This document shows positions 14,161 through 23,373 of a DNA stretch of 35,890 bases, in pieces. Made by a program: the position numbers and the translations under genes. The stretch's first letter is position 1; every line of letters begins with the position of its first letter. The stretch lies in IMG/VR virus record IMGVR_UViG_3300002180_000034, positions 1 to 35,890 of that record. One strand, 5' to 3'. The stretch is from a virus. The notes beneath the pieces were generated by a model. The model worked only from the letters and a program-made list of their open reading frames with translations. It was not told where the DNA came from and did not search any database.

Positions 14161-14538
14161 ATGGTTAGAGGTGGAGATATTCGACAATTTAAAATTAATG
14201 GAAGAGAATTTGAAATAGCTGCGGATACTGCTGGAAATATTTTAGTGGCAGGTTGGAATAATGAAAGTTCTCCGACTGGAAATGGTAACCTTTCCACAAT
14301 TCAAAAGAGAAAGTTGGGTGGGATCACTGATTTTATATTATCTATTAAGGATGCCACTAAAGATTTAGAATTTTTACAAGCTGTTTGGGATAATGGTGAG
14401 AGCCTTCCTGTAACAGTGACATTAGCAACAGGAAAAACTTATTCAGGAGCTTTAGCAGGAGAAGGTGAGTTGGTTCAAGATACATCTGTTGGACAAGTTA
14501 CAATATCAATGTTAGGTATTAAATTTGAACAAATTTAG
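14161..14538 (+). CDS. Tail tube protein, Mu gpM-like
   Basis: The 125-aa product lies between sheath and tail-chaperone genes, as in Mu. It starts with MVRGGDIRQFKINGREFEI, a beta hairpin typical of Mu-type tube proteins, then NGNLSTIQKRKLGGITDF (about residues 41-58), and ends in a beta segment with TVTLATGKTYSGALAGEGEL and VGQVTISMLGIKFEQI. Stacked hexamers would make the inner tube through which DNA and tape measure pass. AAGGAGG lies ahead of the ATG. Confidence 0.9.
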   Translation: MVRGGDIRQFKINGREFEIAADTAGNILVAGWNNESSPTGNGNLSTIQKRKLGGITDFILSIKDATKDLEFLQAVWDNGESLPVTVTLATGKTYSGALAGEGELVQDTSVGQVTISMLGIKFEQI

Positions 14539-14546
14539 GAGGATTT

Positions 14547-14933
14547 ATGACAAAAGAGGTTTTATCAAAAGAAGTTGCAAATGAAATATTAAAAGATATA
14601 TTATCTTATTATGAACAAAAATCAATTTTACAGAATGGAGAGATATTAATAAATTTACTTATATCAGGTCGATTAATATTCTGTGAAGATCACACATTTG
14701 ATCTTGATTTATTTTCTTGTATAACAGATCATTCAAATGTAGAAATAAATAAAGTTAATTTATCAATGTTTAATGGGCAAGTTATGGTTGATTCTTCAAA
14801 AAATAATCGAAATGATATGGAAGTTGCTTTATTTTATATTGCAAGTTCTGCAAAATTACCTTTAGGTAGTATCTTTAAAATGTCTTCAAAAGATATTAAG
14901 AATTGTCAAGCGGTGATAGAACTTTTTTTGTAA
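14547..14933 (+). CDS. Tail assembly chaperone, zero-frame product (gpG/gpE-like)
   Basis: The 128-aa product is the short member of a chaperone pair encoded between tube and tape measure. It is acidic to neutral and helical at the N-terminus (EVANEILKDILSYYEQKS), with a central beta part and a C-terminal helix (SKDIKNCQAVIELFL). Its last codons read CTT TTT TTG TAA, and a fraction of ribosomes should slip one base back there to make the longer form ending at 15076. Such proteins bind the tape measure and recruit tube subunits but are not in the mature virion. AGGAGG precedes the ATG. Confidence 0.85.
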   Translation: MTKEVLSKEVANEILKDILSYYEQKSILQNGEILINLLISGRLIFCEDHTFDLDLFSCITDHSNVEINKVNLSMFNGQVMVDSSKNNRNDMEVALFYIASSAKLPLGSIFKMSSKDIKNCQAVIELFL

Positions 14934-15076
14934 AATTTGCAGAAAATCGATACAAAATGTTGCAAATAGCATATCATTATCATTTTTCTGCAAATGAGAT
15001 TAAACAATTTTCACAAACAGAATTAGATTTTTGGTTTTTAGGAATCCTTGATGTGATAGGAAAAACAAATGGCTAA
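14547..15076 (+). CDS. Tail assembly chaperone, -1 frameshift extension product
   Basis: A -1 shift at 14924-14930 continues reading from GTA at 14930 for 48 further codons to TAA at 15074-15076, giving a 176-aa fusion. The extension includes VKFAENRYKMLQIAYHYHF, ends in LDFWFLGILDVIGKTNG, and has no ATG near its start preceded by a ribosome site. Without frameshifting, 14934-15068 would be an unexplained gap in a tightly packed operon. The extension overlaps the tape measure start by 8 bases. The short plus long chaperone pair ahead of the tape measure is conserved across long-tailed phages (lambda G/GT, P2 E/E+E'). Confidence 0.85.
14924..14930 (+). promoter_or_regulatory. Programmed -1 ribosomal frameshift site, T TTT TTG
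   Basis: Zero-frame codons ..T TTT TTG are followed at once by the stop TAA. The heptamer fits the slippery form X XXY YYZ and is the same sequence reported for the phage P2 E/E+E' shift. ATTTGCA (14935-14941) can pair with TGCAAAT at 14961-14967 or 14989-14995, possible stimulatory structures. Confidence 0.85.
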
Positions 15077-16697
15077 AGCTCAATATGCAGTAAAAACAGA
15101 TTTTAAAGCACATGATAAAGTCACTCCTGCTTTAAAACGTATGAATAAAAATGTTACTTCTTTTTCTAAAAATTCACAAAAACAATTTAGAAAGATGACA
15201 AAAAGAAGTAATGTATTTGCAAGATCATTACGTACTATTGCTACAGGATTTGGAATTGGAAGTGGGATTGCTATTTTTCAAAAATTTAATCAAGTGTTTA
15301 AAGAAAGTATAATGCTAGGTGTTGATTTTGAACAATCTATGGCTAGTGCAAGGGCAAAATTTCCAGGAAATATAACAAAAACATCAAAAGAATTTAAAGC
15401 TTTAAATGATGTTGTTAGAAAAGTCGGACGAGAAACTGTTTTTACTGCCAATCAAGCTGCGCAAGGTTTAGAACTTTTAGCTCGAGCAGGTTTGGATGTA
15501 GATCAAGCAATTGCTGCTTTACCTCCGACTGTTAATTTAGCTATTGCTGCTAATATTGAATTAGCTCGAGCTAATGAAATTTCATTAAAAGTTTTAGGTC
15601 AATTTAATCTAAGAACAAAAGATAGTATCCTATTAAGAGAAAGATTAACACATATTAATGATGTTTTAGCAAAATCTGCGAATAGTGCGAATTTAACTAT
15701 TGAAAATATGTTTGAAACATTTCAAAGAGCTGCTCCTATTGCTGCTGCAGCTGGTAGTAGTTTAGAAACTGCTGCAACTTTAACAGCAGCTTTAGCAGAT
15801 GCGGGTATTGAAGGAAGTATCGCAGGTACAACATTAAAGAATGCTTTTACAAAATTAGTAAATCCAGTAGGAGCAGGAACAAAGGTAATAAAAGGATTGC
15901 ATCTTAGAATTGCTGATTCAAAAGGTGATTTTAGAGATATGGTTGATATTTTTTCTGATTTTGGGCAAGCTATTAAAAAATTTGGGACAGTGAAAAGATT
16001 AAAATTAATTGATGAAGTTTTTGGATTAAGAGCGATTGCAGGTGCTAGTGTAATTATGGCACGTCATTTAGATGATTTAAAAGCATTTAGACAATCATTG
16101 ATTGATTCTGCAGGAGCTTCTAAAAAAATGGCAGATATTATTCAAGATACTGTTGGTGGGAGTCTTAAAAGATTAAAATCTGCAACTGAGTCAATTATTA
16201 TTTCTTTATTTAATATTGGTAAAATACAATTTAGAGATTTAATTGATAGTTTGAAAGATATTGTTTTAATTGTTGATAAATGGATTCTCACCAATCAGGA
16301 TTTGATAAGAGATTATTTAGATAAGATTGTTAATTTTGGTAAAAATGCAAAAGATGGTGTAGTTGATTTTATTGATGTGATGAAATTATTAGCAAAAATA
16401 TTTGAAGGTATTGTTAAATCTATTAAATTTATTAGGAAATATTCTGCATTCCCAAGTTTGGTTTTGCCTTCAGGTATGCATGTAACAGGTGCATTAAGTC
16501 GAGCTTTTTTAGGAGGTGAACCAAAGCCTCATACAAGAGCTGTTCGACATTTTGATGAAACTCGAGAAAATATGATGAGTACTAAATTTGCGGATAGTTT
16601 TTTAAATATTAATTTCAGAAATAAACCAGATGATGTTGACATTCAATCTGATATTCAACATCCTGGAATAAGACTTGTCGGAGGGAAGACTAGATGA
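15069..16697 (+). CDS. Tail tape measure protein
   Basis: The 542-aa protein should set tail length and be ejected with the DNA. The N-terminal 50 residues are basic and polar, followed by a hydrophobic stretch (FGIGSGIAIFQKF, about 61-73). The conserved tape-measure core of the TP901 type is clear: DFEQSMASARAKFPG, then VGRETVFTANQAAQGLELLA (about 120-139), PIAAAAGSSLETAATLTAAL and GIEGSIAGTTLKNAFTKL. Further helical and hydrophobic segments lie in the C-terminal half. It is short for a tape measure, suggesting a short tail. It follows the frameshifted chaperone gene and overlaps the next gene by ATGA. Confidence 0.92.
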   Translation: MAKAQYAVKTDFKAHDKVTPALKRMNKNVTSFSKNSQKQFRKMTKRSNVFARSLRTIATGFGIGSGIAIFQKFNQVFKESIMLGVDFEQSMASARAKFPGNITKTSKEFKALNDVVRKVGRETVFTANQAAQGLELLARAGLDVDQAIAALPPTVNLAIAANIELARANEISLKVLGQFNLRTKDSILLRERLTHINDVLAKSANSANLTIENMFETFQRAAPIAAAAGSSLETAATLTAALADAGIEGSIAGTTLKNAFTKLVNPVGAGTKVIKGLHLRIADSKGDFRDMVDIFSDFGQAIKKFGTVKRLKLIDEVFGLRAIAGASVIMARHLDDLKAFRQSLIDSAGASKKMADIIQDTVGGSLKRLKSATESIIISLFNIGKIQFRDLIDSLKDIVLIVDKWILTNQDLIRDYLDKIVNFGKNAKDGVVDFIDVMKLLAKIFEGIVKSIKFIRKYSAFPSLVLPSGMHVTGALSRAFLGGEPKPHTRAVRHFDETRENMMSTKFADSFLNINFRNKPDDVDIQSDIQHPGIRLVGGKTR

Positions 16698-17941
16698 GTT
16701 TTATAGATCGATTAAAAACAGCACGATATACTAGTCCTTCAGGACAATCAATTTTATTTGATTATATAGAATTAGAAAGAGCAGGAGCAAAAAAGGGAAG
16801 TATTCAAGAATTGCCATTTCAAGATGGAGGAGTTTTACAACAATTAGGAAATAAAATTATTCAATATCCTATTACTGCGTATTTTTATGGTGAAAATTAT
16901 GATATTGCGGCAGATAGAATGTTTAAAGTTTTATTGGAATCAGGAATTGGTATTTTAGATCACCCAAGATGGGGAGAAATAAAAGTTCAATTACTTTCCA
17001 CTTTTAAACAATCTGAACAATTTATTGAAAATGTTAGAGTGTCTATTTTTAATATAATATTTTTCGAATATAAAGAGCAAGAAAGCCCAATTTCTCAAGA
17101 AGAGCAACGAGGAAATTTTTTAAAAAAATTGGATGCTTTTAAAGAAGTTGTTACATTAGATTTTTTAAGAAATTTTAAAGTGCAAAATTTTATTGAAAAA
17201 AGTGTAGCTGTAAGTGAATTTAATTCATTATTAGATAGTTTAGAATCTGGATTAGATGCTATTGTTCAAACCAAAGAAGAAGTTAAAAATCAATATGATT
17301 TAATTCTTAGGAATATTGATAGGGTTAATGGATTAATTGATGATACTGAAACAACTATTACAAATATTGTTAGCCTTAATTTTTTAGGAGTTGAAGCAAA
17401 TGATAATATCACTCATATTGTAGGAAGTTATAAAGATTTATTAACAAATTATAAAGAAGTTCATTTAACTGCAACAAATAGAGCAAATTTAAATACAGTT
17501 TATCAATTACAAGTATTTGGAATTTGTGCAGTTGCAGCAATCGCAAATTCAGTTGTTGAATATGATTTTGCAAATAAATCTGAAGCTATTAATATTTTAA
17601 ATATTTTAAAAGATAATTTTGATGAATTTATAGAATATTTAGATCAATTCCAAGAACAATTTGAAGATAATTTAGTAGAAAATGATTATGTTATAACAAA
17701 TGATACATACTCTTTATTAAATGATTTGGTATATATTGCTTATTCTTATATTTTAAATCAATTGTATGATTTAAAAACAGAACAAGTAATTGTTTTGGAT
17801 AAAGAAGTTACCCCATTAGTATTATGTTATGAATTATATGGAACAATAGAAAAATTAGATGATTTAATTGCGGATAATAATTTATCAAAATATGAATTAT
17901 ATTTATTACCAATTGGAAAGGAAATAGTTATTTATGTCTAA
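16694..17941 (+). CDS. Mu gpN-like DNA circularisation / baseplate protein
   Basis: The 415-aa product has the N-terminal domain known from Mu gpN (DNA circularisation protein N-terminal family): FIDRLKTARYTSPSGQSILF (residues 3-22), ELERAGAKKGSIQELPFQD and LLESGIGILDHPRWGEIKVQ, followed by a long, mostly helical region. In Mu, gpN is part of the tail tip between tape measure and hub. The same order is kept here: tape measure, N, hub, spike. The last bases overlap the hub gene by 8 bases. Confidence 0.85.
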   Translation: MSFIDRLKTARYTSPSGQSILFDYIELERAGAKKGSIQELPFQDGGVLQQLGNKIIQYPITAYFYGENYDIAADRMFKVLLESGIGILDHPRWGEIKVQLLSTFKQSEQFIENVRVSIFNIIFFEYKEQESPISQEEQRGNFLKKLDAFKEVVTLDFLRNFKVQNFIEKSVAVSEFNSLLDSLESGLDAIVQTKEEVKNQYDLILRNIDRVNGLIDDTETTITNIVSLNFLGVEANDNITHIVGSYKDLLTNYKEVHLTATNRANLNTVYQLQVFGICAVAAIANSVVEYDFANKSEAINILNILKDNFDEFIEYLDQFQEQFEDNLVENDYVITNDTYSLLNDLVYIAYSYILNQLYDLKTEQVIVLDKEVTPLVLCYELYGTIEKLDDLIADNNLSKYELYLLPIGKEIVIYV

Positions 17942-19133
17942 AAAATATATAATAAAAAAAGGTGATACGTTAACAAAAATATCACAAAGATTTTATGGAA
18001 CTCCACAAAAATATATGGATATTTTTAATGCTTCTAATTTTAAAAGTGGAAATCCAAATATTATTCAAATTGGAGAAATTGCATTTCTTCCTGAAATTGT
18101 TGATGATAAAATTGTAAAAATTAACACTGTTAATAATAATGAAGTTGTTATAAAAATTGAAGATCGAATTTTTATAGGTTGGCAAGCGGATATTATTTCT
18201 TTATCAATGTTGGAATTTGCTGATACATTTAGTTTTAGTTTTCCATTTGATGGAGTTGTTGAAGAATTTTTAACTCCTTATATATATCCAAAAATTCAAA
18301 TATATATTGGTGAAGATTTAATTTTAACAGGACAGATTGAATATATTGGAATATCAACTTCATCTAATGAAGTTTTGATTAATATACAAGGGAGTAGTAA
18401 AGCAGGATTATCATTAAATAGTCAATTAGATATTGTTAAAGAATATAATAATCAAGCATTATCAAAAATTGCACAAGAAGTTTTTGTGCGATATGGCATT
18501 CAAATTATTGCAGAAGAAGATGTGATTATACAAAAAGCGAATTTTAAACAAAATGATACATTGCATTCTTTTTTAACAAATTATGTTGTTGAAAATGCAT
18601 TATTATTATATAGTCTTCCGACAGGTGAAGTGATTTTAACAAAAGTTAATTTAGATAAACAGGCATTACAAACATTAAAACTAGGAGACGGTCAAGTTCA
18701 AAAAATTACAACATCTTTTGATGGAAGAGAAATGTTTAGCAGTTTTAAAATATTAAGTCAATCTTTGTTAGGGGATAGTAAAAAAAGCGTTATCAAAAAT
18801 TCTTTTATTGATATTTATAAACCTTCAGTTAAAATGAGAGATTATGTTGTTAATATTGAGCTTACAAATAAATCTGAATATTTAAGTTCTTTTGCAAAAG
18901 CGAATAAAATTCAAGTTACTTTGATTGGTTGGAGAAAAAAAGATGGAAGTTTATGGAAAAAGAATGAAAATGTAATTATTGATTCTCCAATGAATAATAT
19001 TATAAGACCAACAAAATTTTTAATTGTTCATGTTAAATTTATAATAAATTCAAATAAGCAATTTACAGTTATTGATTGTGTTATGCCTGAAGCATATTCA
19101 CAAGAAGATATAAAAGAGGTGTTTTGGAAATGA
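17934..19133 (+). CDS. Baseplate hub protein with N-terminal LysM domain (Mu gpP / P2 gpD-like)
   Basis: The 399-aa protein starts with a LysM module (residues 3-52: YIIKKGDTLTKISQRFYGTP, later NPNIIQIGEIAFLPE). The rest is a gp27/gpD-type hub: two beta domains around DTFSFSFPFDGVVEEFLTPY and IYIGEDLILTGQIEYIG, a central block LSKIAQEVFVRYGI, and a C-terminal barrel ending in TVIDCVMPEAYS. The hub joins the tube to the spike. In P2 the LysM-like protein gpX and hub gpD are separate; here they are fused. ATGA links it to the spike gene. Confidence 0.85.
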   Translation: MSKKYIIKKGDTLTKISQRFYGTPQKYMDIFNASNFKSGNPNIIQIGEIAFLPEIVDDKIVKINTVNNNEVVIKIEDRIFIGWQADIISLSMLEFADTFSFSFPFDGVVEEFLTPYIYPKIQIYIGEDLILTGQIEYIGISTSSNEVLINIQGSSKAGLSLNSQLDIVKEYNNQALSKIAQEVFVRYGIQIIAEEDVIIQKANFKQNDTLHSFLTNYVVENALLLYSLPTGEVILTKVNLDKQALQTLKLGDGQVQKITTSFDGREMFSSFKILSQSLLGDSKKSVIKNSFIDIYKPSVKMRDYVVNIELTNKSEYLSSFAKANKIQVTLIGWRKKDGSLWKKNENVIIDSPMNNIIRPTKFLIVHVKFIINSNKQFTVIDCVMPEAYSQEDIKEVFWK

Positions 19134-19642
19134 TGATATTTGCAAAAATATTAGATAATATAAAGTATAAATTTTCACAGAAAGAAACTGATGGCTTAAA
19201 AGTTGAAGGATATAAGGATGATATTTTAAATGTAGATCATATCCAGCATTTTGGTTTTAGATCAAAACCACCAAAAAATACAACTGCTATTGTTAAATAT
19301 TTATCTAAAAATGGAAGAAATAGAGTTGCAATTGCATCTAAAAATTATAATATTAATATTGTTTTTTTAGATGGTGAGACCATTATGTTTGCAGTTGACA
19401 GTAATTTAGAAGTAAAAGCAAAAATATATTTAAAAAATGATGGTGTGATTAATTTGGAAACTGAAAATAGTGTTAATATTAAATCGAATAATGTTAATAT
19501 TGGTGAAGGTGGAAATGCGATTGCTCGAAAAGATGATTTTGTTGAAGGTAAAATAATTATTCCTAGTGGGAGTAGTTCTGGTACTTATGATTTAATTGAT
19601 GGAAAAATATCAACAGGTAGTTCAAAACATACAGCAAGTTAG
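19130..19642 (+). CDS. Baseplate spike protein (Mu gp45 / P2 gpV-like)
   Basis: The 170-aa product would form the trimeric membrane-piercing tip. An OB-type N-terminal domain (IQHFGFRSKPPKNTTAIVKYL, quoted in part: FGFRSKPPKNTTAIVKYL) is followed by a repetitive beta-helical segment (INLETENSVNIKSNNVNIGEG) built from short strands, and the common apex signature GNAIARKDD (about residues 126-134). The paired HxH iron-binding motif of P2-type tips is not seen; only one late histidine (SSKHTAS) occurs. ATG 19130 overlaps the hub stop as ATGA with GAGGTG upstream; TTG 19124 or ATG 19133 are alternatives. Confidence 0.85.
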   Translation: MMIFAKILDNIKYKFSQKETDGLKVEGYKDDILNVDHIQHFGFRSKPPKNTTAIVKYLSKNGRNRVAIASKNYNINIVFLDGETIMFAVDSNLEVKAKIYLKNDGVINLETENSVNIKSNNVNIGEGGNAIARKDDFVEGKIIIPSGSSSGTYDLIDGKISTGSSKHTAS

Positions 19643-19650
19643 GAGTTATC

Positions 19651-20079
19651 ATGGAATTTTATGGAGATGTTTTAATAACAGAAGGTGAAATTGGAGGAAA
19701 TATTCAATATGAAAATGGACAACCAGTTATGGATGGTGGGATGGATTCTTTTATATATATATCTTTATTCTCAAACGATTATTGGGGGAATGAAATTGTA
19801 AATTCTGATGCAGAGAAATTAGAAGAGGGATTAGATTTTATTTTAAGAAATAAAGTTACATCTCAAACAGGACTTTCAATAATTGACCGATTGAATAATT
19901 TATTACAACCAATGATTGATATTGGGTTAGCAGATCAAATTGAAAATATAGATGTTTTTTTAGATGTTAATCAAATGAAATTAACATTTGATGTACTTAA
20001 AGGTGGAATTACAAATAACTATAAATATATTATTACATGGAATAATCAATTAACAAATCCAGCAATTAATAGAGTGTAA
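19651..20079 (+). CDS. Baseplate wedge protein, Mu gp46-like
   Basis: The 142-aa product matches the GP46 (gp25-like wedge) pattern: VMDGGMDSFIYISLFSNDYW (about residues 26-45), then EKLEEGLDFILRNKVTSQTG, and a central helix LSIIDRLNNLLQPMIDIGLA. The C-terminal strand pair (NQMKLTFDVLKG ... YKYIITWNNQL) is also typical. It helps connect the hub to the wedges of the baseplate. GAGTT before the ATG is a modest ribosome site. The baseplate J gene follows 9 bases later, as in Mu. Confidence 0.88.
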   Translation: MEFYGDVLITEGEIGGNIQYENGQPVMDGGMDSFIYISLFSNDYWGNEIVNSDAEKLEEGLDFILRNKVTSQTGLSIIDRLNNLLQPMIDIGLADQIENIDVFLDVNQMKLTFDVLKGGITNNYKYIITWNNQLTNPAINRV

Positions 20080-20088
20080 GGAGAAAAA

Positions 20089-21198
20089 ATGCCAATTCCA
20101 AATATACCAACAACAAAAGAAATAAAAGATTCAATAATTAGTAATATTGAACAAGAAATAAATCAAAATACTCCTTTATTACAAAAAGCATTTAACAGGG
20201 TTTTAGCCACTGCTTTAGCAGGTATTATTACCCTTGTTTATAAATTTGGTAATTGGATATTTGAACAAATATTTACAGTTACACAAGATGAAGAAAGTTT
20301 AATTAAAGAGGGTGAAGAATTAGGTGTTTTTATAAAATTAGCACAACAAGCTGAATTAACAATAACTATCACAGGTGAAGAATTAGTTGTTATGGACGCA
20401 GGAACTCGATTTATCAATGGTGTTACAGGATTGGTGTATTCCACAACTTTATTTGCAACTATTCCTGCGGGAGAAACCACGGTTAAAGTTAATGTGATTT
20501 GTTTAACTGCAGGATTTTCAGGAAATATGTCAGATGGTACTGAATTGCAATTAATTTCTGCTCAAGCTCAATTTCAAGATATTGCTATAATATTTGCAAC
20601 TGTTGTTTATGGAGAAGATCGAGAAGCTACAGAAGATTATAGAAGCAGATTATTGCAAGCTAAAAGAAGAAAACCACAAGGCGGAGCAATTGCAGATTAT
20701 GTAAGATGGACTTTAGAAGTTCCAGATGTAACAAGAGCTTTTGTTTTTCAGACTTCGCCAGGTAATATTACAAGTTATGCTTTAACGGACAATTTGCCAT
20801 CTCGATTGCCAACTCCTTCTAAATTAGCAGAGATAGAAACATATTTAAGAGATGAAAAAAGAAAACCTTTAAATGATACTGTATTCGCTGGAGATTTAAC
20901 TGAAATTTCTTTTGATATAGAAATTACTGATATTAATCCTGATACTCCTGATATAAGAACAGCAATTGAAGCAAATCTTCATGAATTTTTATTAGGGCGA
21001 GAGCCAAAACAATATTTACAACAAGCATTTGTAAAAAATATTGTTTCACATGCAGAATTAGTAAATGCAGTATTAAATAGTGGTGCAATTGTTTTTGTAT
21101 TACAATTTAAAATAACAGGAACTTCAACTTATTTAGATTTTTATACATTGAAGGATAATGAAATTGCAAAATTAGGAAATCTTAGTATAACAACATAG
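20089..21198 (+). CDS. Baseplate protein J (Mu gp47-like)
   Basis: The 369-aa protein belongs to the baseplate J family, which forms the wedge core that triggers sheath contraction. Diagnostic blocks are the N-terminal RVLATALAGIITLVYKFGNW (about 44-63), the tower region with TRFINGVTGLVYST, AGETTVKVNVICLTAGFSGN, and the conserved EDREATEDYRSRLLQAKRR (about 179-197) followed by PQGGAIADYVRWTLEVPDV. The C-terminal part contains the usual ferredoxin-like repeats. AGGAG precedes the ATG. Confidence 0.94.
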   Translation: MPIPNIPTTKEIKDSIISNIEQEINQNTPLLQKAFNRVLATALAGIITLVYKFGNWIFEQIFTVTQDEESLIKEGEELGVFIKLAQQAELTITITGEELVVMDAGTRFINGVTGLVYSTTLFATIPAGETTVKVNVICLTAGFSGNMSDGTELQLISAQAQFQDIAIIFATVVYGEDREATEDYRSRLLQAKRRKPQGGAIADYVRWTLEVPDVTRAFVFQTSPGNITSYALTDNLPSRLPTPSKLAEIETYLRDEKRKPLNDTVFAGDLTEISFDIEITDINPDTPDIRTAIEANLHEFLLGREPKQYLQQAFVKNIVSHAELVNAVLNSGAIVFVLQFKITGTSTYLDFYTLKDNEIAKLGNLSITT

Positions 21199-21206
21199 AG
21201 GGAAAA

Positions 21207-21836
21207 ATGTTAGAATTAAAAACATTAAAAACTTTAGTGCCTCAGAAAGCAAGAGCTTGGTTTATTAGAGAGGGTTATCTTTTAGATTTATATACCGGTT
21301 TGGCAGAATCTTTGAAAGAAGTGAGATTATGGTTTGAATTATTACTTGAAAATATATTTCCTGATACTGCAGATATAAGTTTGGAAGATTGGTTTCATGA
21401 ATATGAAATTATTTATAATAGCCTTGAAACTTTAGAAACTAAAAGGAATAAATTAAAAAGTAAAGTTTATCAATCAGGAGCTTCAAATAAAGATTATATT
21501 ATTTCAATTTTAAGGAAAGCAGGTTTAAATAATGTTTTTATAAAAGAAGGGATTGTTGATGAAATTAATTCTTGTGGAGATGCAGAATGTGGAGAAGCTG
21601 AATGTGATGGATTATTTACGCAATGGGACATATATGATGATTATTATAATTATTATTTAGTATATGGGACTGTTGGTGTTCCTGATGAAATTAATACATT
21701 AAAAGCAATTTTATTTGAAATTGTAAGTGTAAGATTAAAACCGATATATTATTTAAATTATTGGGTAATTGAAGATGGCTTTTGGAGAGATGGAAAATTT
21801 TGGATGGACACTAGAATTTGGAAGGATGTTCCATAA
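21207..21836 (+). CDS. Mu gp48-like tail/baseplate protein
   Basis: The 209-aa protein follows baseplate J as gp48 does in Mu. The N-terminus has a helix bundle (LLDLYTGLAESLKEVRLWFE) and the segment DISLEDWFHEYEI typical of the family. A cysteine-rich stretch, SCGDAECGEAECDG (about residues 126-139), is a hallmark of many gp48/YmfQ relatives and may bind metal. The C-terminus has an aromatic repeat (DGFWRDGKFWMDTRIWKDVP). It probably links the wedge to the tail fibres. Confidence 0.85.
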   Translation: MLELKTLKTLVPQKARAWFIREGYLLDLYTGLAESLKEVRLWFELLLENIFPDTADISLEDWFHEYEIIYNSLETLETKRNKLKSKVYQSGASNKDYIISILRKAGLNNVFIKEGIVDEINSCGDAECGEAECDGLFTQWDIYDDYYNYYLVYGTVGVPDEINTLKAILFEIVSVRLKPIYYLNYWVIEDGFWRDGKFWMDTRIWKDVP

Positions 21837-21847
21837 AAGGAGGATTT

Positions 21848-23365
21848 ATGAGTGTAGATATTGAAATTCTTAATGATGGAGATGGAGCAGGTGATTTTAG
21901 AAATAAATTAAATACGAATTTTGATAATTTAAAAAATCAAGCTGAAGAGTGTGAAGGTGTAATTAAAAGGGTTTTTAGTATTGATGATTTTCCTGCACCT
22001 GTTGGAGATGTAATTTCTTTAACTGAAAGTATACATTATATTTTATTTGCAGACATTATAACAGATAAAAGATTTGAATGTATTGCAAGCGGTGTTAATA
22101 TTCAGATTAGTAGTAGTCAAAATTTAAATTTTACTTTAGAATACACAGGTACAGATACTTTTTTTACGTTATTAAATTGTGATAATTTCATATTCAGCAA
22201 TGCTATTATGATCAAAGGAAATATTAATGCAACTTTATTTGATGCCAGTGGAACTGGAAGAATTCATTTATTAAATATTCCTTTAAATGGGTGGGGAAAT
22301 TTGGGTAATATTTCAGATGTTACTTATAATCATGTTTTTGGAATTATAGAAGATATAGGTCAAGGATTTGTATTTGATAATAATAATGAAGTTTTATTGA
22401 ATAAAATTGAACATGTTAATTGGAAAAATCAAGTAAGCACCTTTTATACTTTTAAAAATATGATTGATTATATTCAAATATCTTTATGTGCGTTTGAAAT
22501 GCAATCTAATGAAACTACTTTTGATTTTCAACAAAATTTGCAAGCTTTATTTGGAGTGTTAATTGATGATAATGTATTTAATAATATTGGTGATATTTTT
22601 GCTACGGACAGCAAAACACAAAAGGATGATTTTTTTTATGTTTCAGGCAATTCCCGATTACCAAATGCTACAGTTAAAGCAAATATGCTTTTTAATGATA
22701 ATACAGGAGTTACTACTATAACCACAATCAATGTTCCTGAACCAATAAATGTTTTATGGAATTCAATTAATATTGTAATTCCTGAAAGAATGGTTTATCA
22801 AGATGAATGTACGTTTGATAATATTTCTGATACAATATCGACAACTTTTAATCACAATTTATCTAATGGTGATAAAATTACATTTGTTGAAAATGGAGGG
22901 TTACCTGCTGAAATTCTAGAAAATACTCTTTATTTTGTGGCAAATGTTACAGCTACTACTTTTCAAATTGAATTATCAATTGGAGGAGGGATCGTTAATT
23001 TTACTGATAATGGAACGCCACCCAATTATTTTAGACATCGAACAGGAGTAACAAGAGGTTGGTTAGTATACATTGGTATTGCAGATGTTTCATTAGCAAT
23101 TAATGGATGGATTGGAATAAGAAATGCAGGTGGAGGAGATATTGAAGTTGGAGCATATTTAATTAAAACTGAAATAAATTTTAGTGAAACTTTAAAAGCA
23201 AAAGGAAGTCTGGTTACCACTAAAATTGATAAACCTCAATCATCAATTTTAACTGATTTATTAATTTTAAAAACAAATGAAGGATTAAAATTTTATATTG
23301 AAAATAGAGAAGATACAGAAGATATAATAGGAACTGATGCTCATATAATTATAGCAAAAATATAG
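21848..23365 (+). CDS. Putative tail fibre / receptor-binding protein
   Basis: The 505-aa product begins with a helical attachment region (DGDGAGDFRNKLNTNFDNLK, residues 8-27) common at the start of proteins plugged into baseplates. The body is beta-rich. A segment with FNHNLSNGDKITFVENGG and TLYFVANVTATTFQIELSIG (about 338-382) matches a small beta domain widespread in phage fibres. ATG 21848 was chosen because AAGGAGG lies directly before it. The position after gp48 and before a second fibre gene fits an adhesion protein. No enzymatic motif is seen. Confidence 0.7.
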   Translation: MSVDIEILNDGDGAGDFRNKLNTNFDNLKNQAEECEGVIKRVFSIDDFPAPVGDVISLTESIHYILFADIITDKRFECIASGVNIQISSSQNLNFTLEYTGTDTFFTLLNCDNFIFSNAIMIKGNINATLFDASGTGRIHLLNIPLNGWGNLGNISDVTYNHVFGIIEDIGQGFVFDNNNEVLLNKIEHVNWKNQVSTFYTFKNMIDYIQISLCAFEMQSNETTFDFQQNLQALFGVLIDDNVFNNIGDIFATDSKTQKDDFFYVSGNSRLPNATVKANMLFNDNTGVTTITTINVPEPINVLWNSINIVIPERMVYQDECTFDNISDTISTTFNHNLSNGDKITFVENGGLPAEILENTLYFVANVTATTFQIELSIGGGIVNFTDNGTPPNYFRHRTGVTRGWLVYIGIADVSLAINGWIGIRNAGGGDIEVGAYLIKTEINFSETLKAKGSLVTTKIDKPQSSILTDLLILKTNEGLKFYIENREDTEDIIGTDAHIIIAKI

Positions 23366-23373
23366 GAGGAAAG

